DNA from: Cichorium intybus
Lineage: Eukaryota > Streptophyta > Magnoliopsida > Asterales > Asteraceae
Reading direction: 5' to 3'
Length of the DNA: 64,000 nt
Assembly: GCA_023525715.1 (NCBI GenBank)
Contig: CM042011.1
Coordinates: forward strand, 63,376,354-63,440,353
A model generated the notes under the pieces. The model was not told the DNA's origin, searched no databases, and saw only the letters and a list, made by a program, of their open reading frames with translations. Position numbers and translations under genes: made by a program. Below, piece by piece: positions 59,215-64,000 of this stretch (positions are counted from its first letter, which is position 1; each line of letters begins with the position of its first letter).

Positions 59215-59904
59215 TTTCTTGAACGCCATTGCTGTCATACGTACCCGTCTTCTTCCTCACCTAGATCACAATTTCTTACCTAATTCACACGAATCCCCAC
59301 ATTCAATAAAAATGAACCATTTCCACCTTTTCAATCCTTAACGTCAAGATTCAAAAACCAGTCGCAAAAAAGAACAAATCGTTACACCATAACTTTCATC
59401 ACCTACCCAATGATACAACTCTCATTGTACTCACGATTTATGGGGATTAAATGAAGAACTGAAAGTAAATCAGGTGGGGCCACTTTTGTATGGTTCACAG
59501 AAAGATAAACAAATGAATAAAATAAAATAAGGGAATCAGGTAGAACACTTCTAACGCACCAAGGAGCATAACCCAGTACCCGGCGGCGAAGCCATTTATT
59601 CCGTCAGGTGGGGCCACTTTTGTACTTGTTCTATATTGGGGATTTCTAGGTGTGCATCTTCGAGCTCCGGTGGGAATTTGTACTTCTCCGATAGCCTCCC
59701 CTTCCCCCGGTGGGATCCGTCTGCGATGCAGGTGATTACAGGTTATGGCACGACACAAAGAGAAGTGTTAAAGATCCGATGTTAAAGAAGAAGTAACAAC
59801 GGAGGCTTTGGGAAAACAAATCCTTGAACGTAGTAACAGCGGCAGTTCTGTATTTCTCCGTCTGCGATGCAGGTGATTACAGTTATGGCAAGAACAGTTA
59901 CCTT
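59215..59904. other. Outer MULE interior, unassigned coding-like pieces
   Basis: On the minus strand about 59745-59605 reads ITCIADGSHRGKGRLSEKYK followed by FPPELEDAHLEIPNIEQVQK in one frame, plausibly coding but not recognised. ATCACCTGCATCGCAGACGG occurs twice (about 59721-59741 and 59856-59876), showing a small internal duplication. No complete gene. Confidence 0.4.
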
Positions 59905-59962
59905 TAATCCGACGGGCGAGTTCTTTCTCCTCCATATCATCTTCAAAGTCAACGCGATCCAA
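59905..59962 (-). pseudogene. Short captured exon-like fragment, unknown gene
   Basis: The minus-strand frame MDRVDFEDDMEEKELARRIK ends at AAG|GTAACT, a good splice donor. Its charged composition is protein-like. The family is not recognised and the fragment is too short to assign. Confidence 0.4.
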
Positions 59963-59972
59963 CAGCGGAGAA

Positions 59973-60098
59973 AAGAAGTTTGACTACATTGTACTTGGTG
60001 GTGGTACTGCACGGTGTCCATTGGCAGCCACACTATCTCAAAACTACAGCATTTTATTACTAGAACGGGGCGGTGTCCCTTTTGCCAAATTATGTTCG
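59973..60098 (+). pseudogene. GMC oxidoreductase N-terminal fragment (mandelonitrile lyase/HOTHEAD-like)
   Basis: The + strand frame encodes KKFDYIVLGGGTARCPLAAT, then LSQNYSILLLERGGVPFAKL. This is the N-terminal FAD-binding beta-alpha-beta fold of plant GMC oxidoreductases, with the dinucleotide GxGxxxxxP-type glycine cluster and LLLERGG. Most family members have Gly where this one has Arg after GGGTA. Only about 40 residues are present and then the frame stops. It lies inside the outer MULE next to other short fragments, so it is a captured piece, not a gene. Confidence 0.85.
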
Positions 60099-60257
60099 GA
60101 TCTTTAACACTTCTTCTGTCACCTACAAATTATGTTCGTTCGATGTTTGAATCTTCATCTTGTAAAGAGTTAATCATCAATTTTATGTTCGAATCAGGGG
60201 CAAGAATGTTGTACAACAGTCAAGATCTACTATGACAGAAGAAATTGGAAGAACAGG

Positions 60258-60296
<39 letters not shown>

Positions 60297-60529
60297 GTAA
60301 GGGTGGGGGTGGGGTGTTTTCTTTTTTTATTAATAAAATAAATACTAAATTCAAAGAAAAAGAAAAAAGAAATTAAAAGGGTATTATAGTCTTTTTACTT
60401 TACTCAGGGACCGATTTGTAGGATTTTGCAAACCTTAGTGACCCATATAGTGAAAATCGAATACTTGGGTTCTCTCTGTTAGTTTTGGGATACTTCAGGG
60501 ACTGTTTATGTAATTTACTCTTATTTTTT

Positions 60530-61089
60530 TATCCTTTTATTTCAGATTTGATAACTTTTTAACATGTTGTCTATGTTTCTGACACAATTTATAAATAGTA
60601 TAAATTGGGAAAAACAATTAGTACAAAACATGATATAGTAAATTACAAAACGACTATACACATACTAAAATGTATTAAAAACAATAAAAAGAAAATTAAC
60701 ATGAAAAATTAGAAATAATGCAAGGGAATAAAATCAAGCTTTTTTGTTGCTCATAAATTAAAAGGTTAAAGATATGATGAATAGGTAAAGGTCTATTGTC
60801 CGTTGACGTACTCTAACATTGTCTTTGGACATACTCTAACGTTGTTTGTAACTTGCAGTCATATATGACACGATTAGGTATGATATGATGAATGGGCAAC
60901 AATATATATAGTCAATGTTGATTTGTTCCTTCTGACTTATGGGAGAGGTGATATCCTCGGACCACTCGATGATTTAATGCTGACAATAAATGTAGAACTA
61001 TACAAAGTGAATTGATATGACTTAATTTAGCAGTTTGTCTTTTTGGTCACCATGAATCTCTATGGATAAACAAAATTGAGAATATTGGG
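60530..61089. other. AT-rich stretch without a recognised gene
   Basis: Lies between the outer MULE right TSD and the second chromovirus LTR. No frame, TIR or LTR was found. Confidence 0.6.
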
Positions 61090-63666
61090 TGTAACGCCAA
61101 GACATGTTTTATTATGTAATTATAATAAAAGGGCAAATTGGTCATTTTAACTTATAAGGGTAATTTGGTCTTTTGGACAGAAAAGGATTTACTTCGTAAT
61201 AATATTTTGGGTTGTGGACTTAAAATGTTATAAAAACTGATTTTTGGTCATTTTACCATAAAAGGGTAATTTGGTCATTTGACCATGTGAAGGACCAATT
61301 GTGAAGAAATATTGTTTGCTTGTGGCAAAAACATAAGAAAATAGAGTTTTATTGTGATAAAACTTGATTATGTGGCCAAAAGTTCAAGAAATGGAACTTA
61401 GGGACCAAAACTGTAAAATATGAAAATATAAAATGAAAAATCCTCTCATTTTTGGCTGAACATTTGAGAGTGATCGGGAAGAGGGTTTTGAGTCACGATT
61501 TCTGGAATTCATGAAGATTGAACAAGGAATTAGAAGCAATAGCTTAGGAATTTGATGTTATCAAGACAAAAGGTTAGTGATTGTTATTCTAGCCTAGTTC
61601 TTGAACTTGTTTTTCATGGATGGACTGGAAAACTGTAATTCCAGTTATGACCCATGATATTGATGCGATTTCCAAGCTTAAAACATTTCTATATGATAAG
61701 AACACATCTCAAAAACAGCAAAGTAGGTTGCTATTGTTGAAAATTGGGATTTTGATCAAGAACCCTAATTCTTGCAATTGATTGTTTGAGTTTGTTTCTT
61801 TGGATTAAAACCTTGTATTAATGAAGGGTTTTAGCCTAGGAATAAACCCCATGTGATTAAGAACTGGATTAAGGACTTAATAGGCCAAAACTGCTTGCTA
61901 CAGTGCACAAATCGCGACTGATCAGGAGGCTGCCCAGGCGCCAGGCGCGGTGCGCCCAGAACCAGGTGTAGTGCGCCCACCTGGAAGGTGCCAGGCGCGG
62001 TGCGCCCTGGTCCTGGCGCAGTGCGCCCTCCTGGCAGGGGATCAGAAATGCTAACTTTTGTTTGGCTTGTCCGATTTACCTCAAACTTGAACCATAGGTT
62101 CATAATGGTCTGAAAAGTCCTGGAAAATTATTAAATTGAGTTTTCGACTACTCGGGGGCACTGTAGATCGATACGAATGCCCCGGTGAAAAGTAAAACTT
62201 GTGAAAAGATGATAAATGTAAAGTTTATCATCTAGGGATGGTTTATAGTTGCATAATATTGGACTATTATGTATTAGAATCAACTGAAATGATTATTAAC
62301 CTATTATCATTTGGTATATAAATGAATATATAGGTATGGGACAAATGGTTGTGGTGCACGCAAAGGCAAGAAACAACCGGGATTTAAATGCAACTAGTAT
62401 CTAGGTGAGTAATCTCACTTATATCACATATGATATGTGTTGATTGGACTGTTACAGGTTGAAACAGATTTGGGGGACGAAACTTGATAGTTTACAGATG
62501 CGTTGAAAAGACAATACCATATAAGCCGTGAGTCTGCGATAGACAAGAACGGAGCTGTGAGTCAATAAAAAGGCAATACCTGATAAGTCGTGAGTCAATG
62601 AAATGACAAGAACGGAGCCGTGAGCCAGAAATGATTATAAAATAAAATGTTCTTAACTGGTGCGGCCTATATGGCTATGATATTGGATGCTATATCCAAC
62701 TGGTGCGGCCTATATGGCTATGATATTGGATTCTATAACCAAATGGTGCGGCCTATATGGCTATGATATTGGATGCTATATCCAATTGGTGCGGCCTATA
62801 CGGCTATGATATTGTTACAGGAAAATGGTGCGGCCTTATGGCTATGATATCGGGTTATAATAACCAAATGGTGCGGCCTGAGGGCTATGATAAATATTGA
62901 AACTGTTCTAGTGCGGCTTGTATAGCTATGACACATGGTGTGGCTTATATAGCCAAGATATCTGGTGCAGTCAGGTGTGACTATGAAACATGGGACAGAA
63001 ACGGTAACTGGAAATTTATATGTTTATTTTCTCTTATATACGTATGGTTTATATGGCTAACAGATTTGAGTTAGTTAATGTGCAAATAACAGGTTAGATA
63101 TGATAATTATCCTTGAAATTAAATGGTGCGGTCTTAGGACCATGATTTTGGGTTGTTGAATCCTAAACTGGTGCGGCCTATGGGCTATGATCTAAACGAT
63201 GAAACTGTTGGTGCGGCCTTAGGGCTATGATCTGAACAGGTTAAATATTTTGGGTGCGGCCTATATGGCTATGATATATGGTGCGGTCAACGATGACTAG
63301 GATTTGTGGGACAAAAACCGTTTGAGAGTTTAATTGTTATTATTCTCTTATATGTGTGTGGTGTTATTTGCAGATATGATTACTCACTGAGTTTTGTAGC
63401 TCATACCCTTTGTTAAATGTCCCTGCAGGTCAACATAACCCTGATAAGGGTAAGGATAAAGTCCGTGACTCAAGAAGTGGACTTGTAGATGCTGTCACTA
63501 GCAGCCCGGCTTATAAGGAGGTTATTATATTTGTATACTCCTTGATACACTTGTACCCGTTTTTATTAAAAATATACCCCTTTGTTTATGGTTTTAAGTA
63601 CTGAAATCTATGTTTTAAATGAAAAAATTTTCAGGGGTGTTTTTGTTTTAAAAGCTGGGTGTTACA
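61090..63666 (+). repeat. 5' LTR of second chromovirus copy
   Basis: 2577 bp. It contains the GC-rich GGCGCGGTGCGCCC block (61930-62035), the 'gacaagaacgga(g)c(c/t)gtgagtc' repeats (62500-62630) and an expanded ~41-bp array (62650-63270). No nested insertion was seen. Confidence 0.9.
62650..63300. repeat. LTR minisatellite GGTGCGGCCTATATGGCTATGATAT
   Basis: About a dozen imperfect units, each GTGCGGCCT(AT)ATGGCTATGAT followed by a variable 10-25-bp arm (often 'attggatgctatatccaa', which is itself an inverted repeat). The first chromovirus copy has only three or four such units at the equivalent place. Confidence 0.9.
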
Positions 63667-63669
63667 AGT

Positions 63670-63682
63670 TGGTATCAGAGCC
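63670..63682 (+). other. Primer binding site, initiator tRNA-Met
   Basis: TGGTATCAGAGCC, three bases after the LTR end. Same position and sequence as in the first copy. Confidence 0.93.
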
Positions 63683-64000
63683 GTGGTTTAAGTGAACTAG
63701 GTGTCTATAGAGTAGATTCCTGGACTTAAACCTTGAAATAGTAGACATGACATATAGTTAGGTGTATATAGTTTGATATTATACATATATAACCTAACTG
63801 TTGCCGACTTCTAACGTATAAGAAGTATGAGCATCGAGTATTATTGGAGGAATTTAGGGCTTGGAGCTTTTAGTGGTGGACCAGCCCTTTCTCAAGGCTC
63901 CCTTGAACGAGGGACAATGAGACAAGTAGCAGAAAATCCACATGACAAGCAATAGTAGCTGCTGTGGTCAGAGAAAGAAATTGGTGCGGTCAACGATGAC

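Larger units (their letters stand above)
47076..60520. mobile_element. Outer MULE carrying a GMC oxidoreductase fragment
   Basis: The termini are GAGTAAATTAC (47076) and GTAATTTACTC (ending 60520), inside TIRs of about 215-260 bp. The TIRs share CTGAAGTATYCCAAAACTAA, then CAG, GAACCCAAGTATTCGATTTT and 'cactatatgggtc'. A perfect 9-bp TSD TTATTTTTT (47067-47075 and 60521-60529) is the Mutator hallmark, although the T-rich word is weak evidence alone. The left TIR is broken at 47295 by a second MULE; its continuation (CACCCCAT...CTCTCC) resumes at about 59179. Without nested DNA the element is about 1.6 kb. It carries a GMC oxidoreductase N-terminal fragment and other short coding-like pieces. 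Confidence 0.8.
61090..64000 (+). mobile_element. Second chromovirus copy (partial, + orientation)
   Basis: Inverted and diverged relative of the 31633-41019 element. It begins TGTAACGCCAAGACATG, and the 5' LTR ends GGGTGTTACA at 63666. It is followed by the initiator tRNA-Met PBS and an untranslated leader with the shared 'gtgaactaggtgtctataga' sequence. The window ends about 330 bp into the internal region, before any gag coding is recognisable. The sequence differs from the first copy by much more than that copy's two LTRs differ from each other, so it is an older or separate sub-lineage. Confidence 0.92.

Noticed and set aside
62650..63300. CRISPR-like array of regular repeats with variable spacers
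   Set aside because: The repeats are imperfect, the 'spacers' are related to one another, and the array lies inside a plant LTR; CRISPR arrays are prokaryotic.
61849..63320. Reading the second chromovirus LTR as a host gene because of its GC-rich block
   Set aside because: TGTAACGCC/GGTGTTACA ends, the adjacent initiator tRNA-Met PBS and similarity to the other copy identify it as an LTR.

Overview
The window is a repeat-rich, AT-rich stretch of a plant nuclear genome, almost certainly a eudicot. The evidence is a set of plant-specific element families: an Athila-type Ty3/gypsy element primed by tRNA-Asp, a Tekay/Del-type chromovirus primed by initiator tRNA-Met, a TRIM, FAR1-type Mutator-like elements (MULEs), hAT elements and Helitrons. 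Fragments of plant genes (AGPase large subunit, taxilin, a DREB/ERF factor, a GMC oxidoreductase) and spliceosomal introns agree with this. I found no intact, free-standing host gene. All recognisable host genes are broken fragments, and at least three of the four lie inside transposons.

Layout: 1-2614 holds two Helitron 3' ends and tandem repeats. 3678-6632 is a minus-strand Helitron. 6697-7876 is a terminal-inverted-repeat (TIR) element full of a 15-bp palindrome. 9300-10047 is a 5'-truncated LINE. 10602-11665 is an AGPase large-subunit pseudogene split by a hAT element. 12052-23149 is an 11.1-kb FAR1-type MULE with two convergent decayed genes: an 11-exon Ulp1-like (C48) peptidase gene on + and a transposase gene on -. 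23306-28406 holds MITEs, a complete 302-bp TRIM, a hAT element and palindrome-rich DNA. About 29960-41300 is a TIR element with taxilin exons, itself carrying a hAT-like element and a 9.4-kb chromovirus derivative (5-bp target-site duplication, TSD), whose 5' LTR holds a third hAT (8-bp TSD). 41514-44478 holds two related TIR elements. 45347-46157 is another TIR element.

47076-60520 is a nest of at least three layers. An outer MULE (9-bp TSD) carries a GMC oxidoreductase fragment. A second MULE carrying a nearly complete ERF gene sits in its left TIR. A very young Athila element (5-bp TSD) is inserted in the last coding part of that ERF gene. 61090-64000 is the start of a second, older chromovirus copy in the opposite orientation.

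Two themes run through the window. (TA)n arrays of 35-355 bp abut most DNA-transposon ends. Several DNA transposons are also peppered with their own short palindromic word (CATTCTCTGAGAATG, AATCATTGATGATT, ATTCATTGATGAAT, GATTCACATGTGAATC), found in introns and spacers but not in the exons. LTR-pair comparison by eye gives a few substitutions per 1.7 kb for Athila and roughly 1% or less for the chromovirus, so the window has been active recently. All identifications come from reading the sequence; no database search was made.
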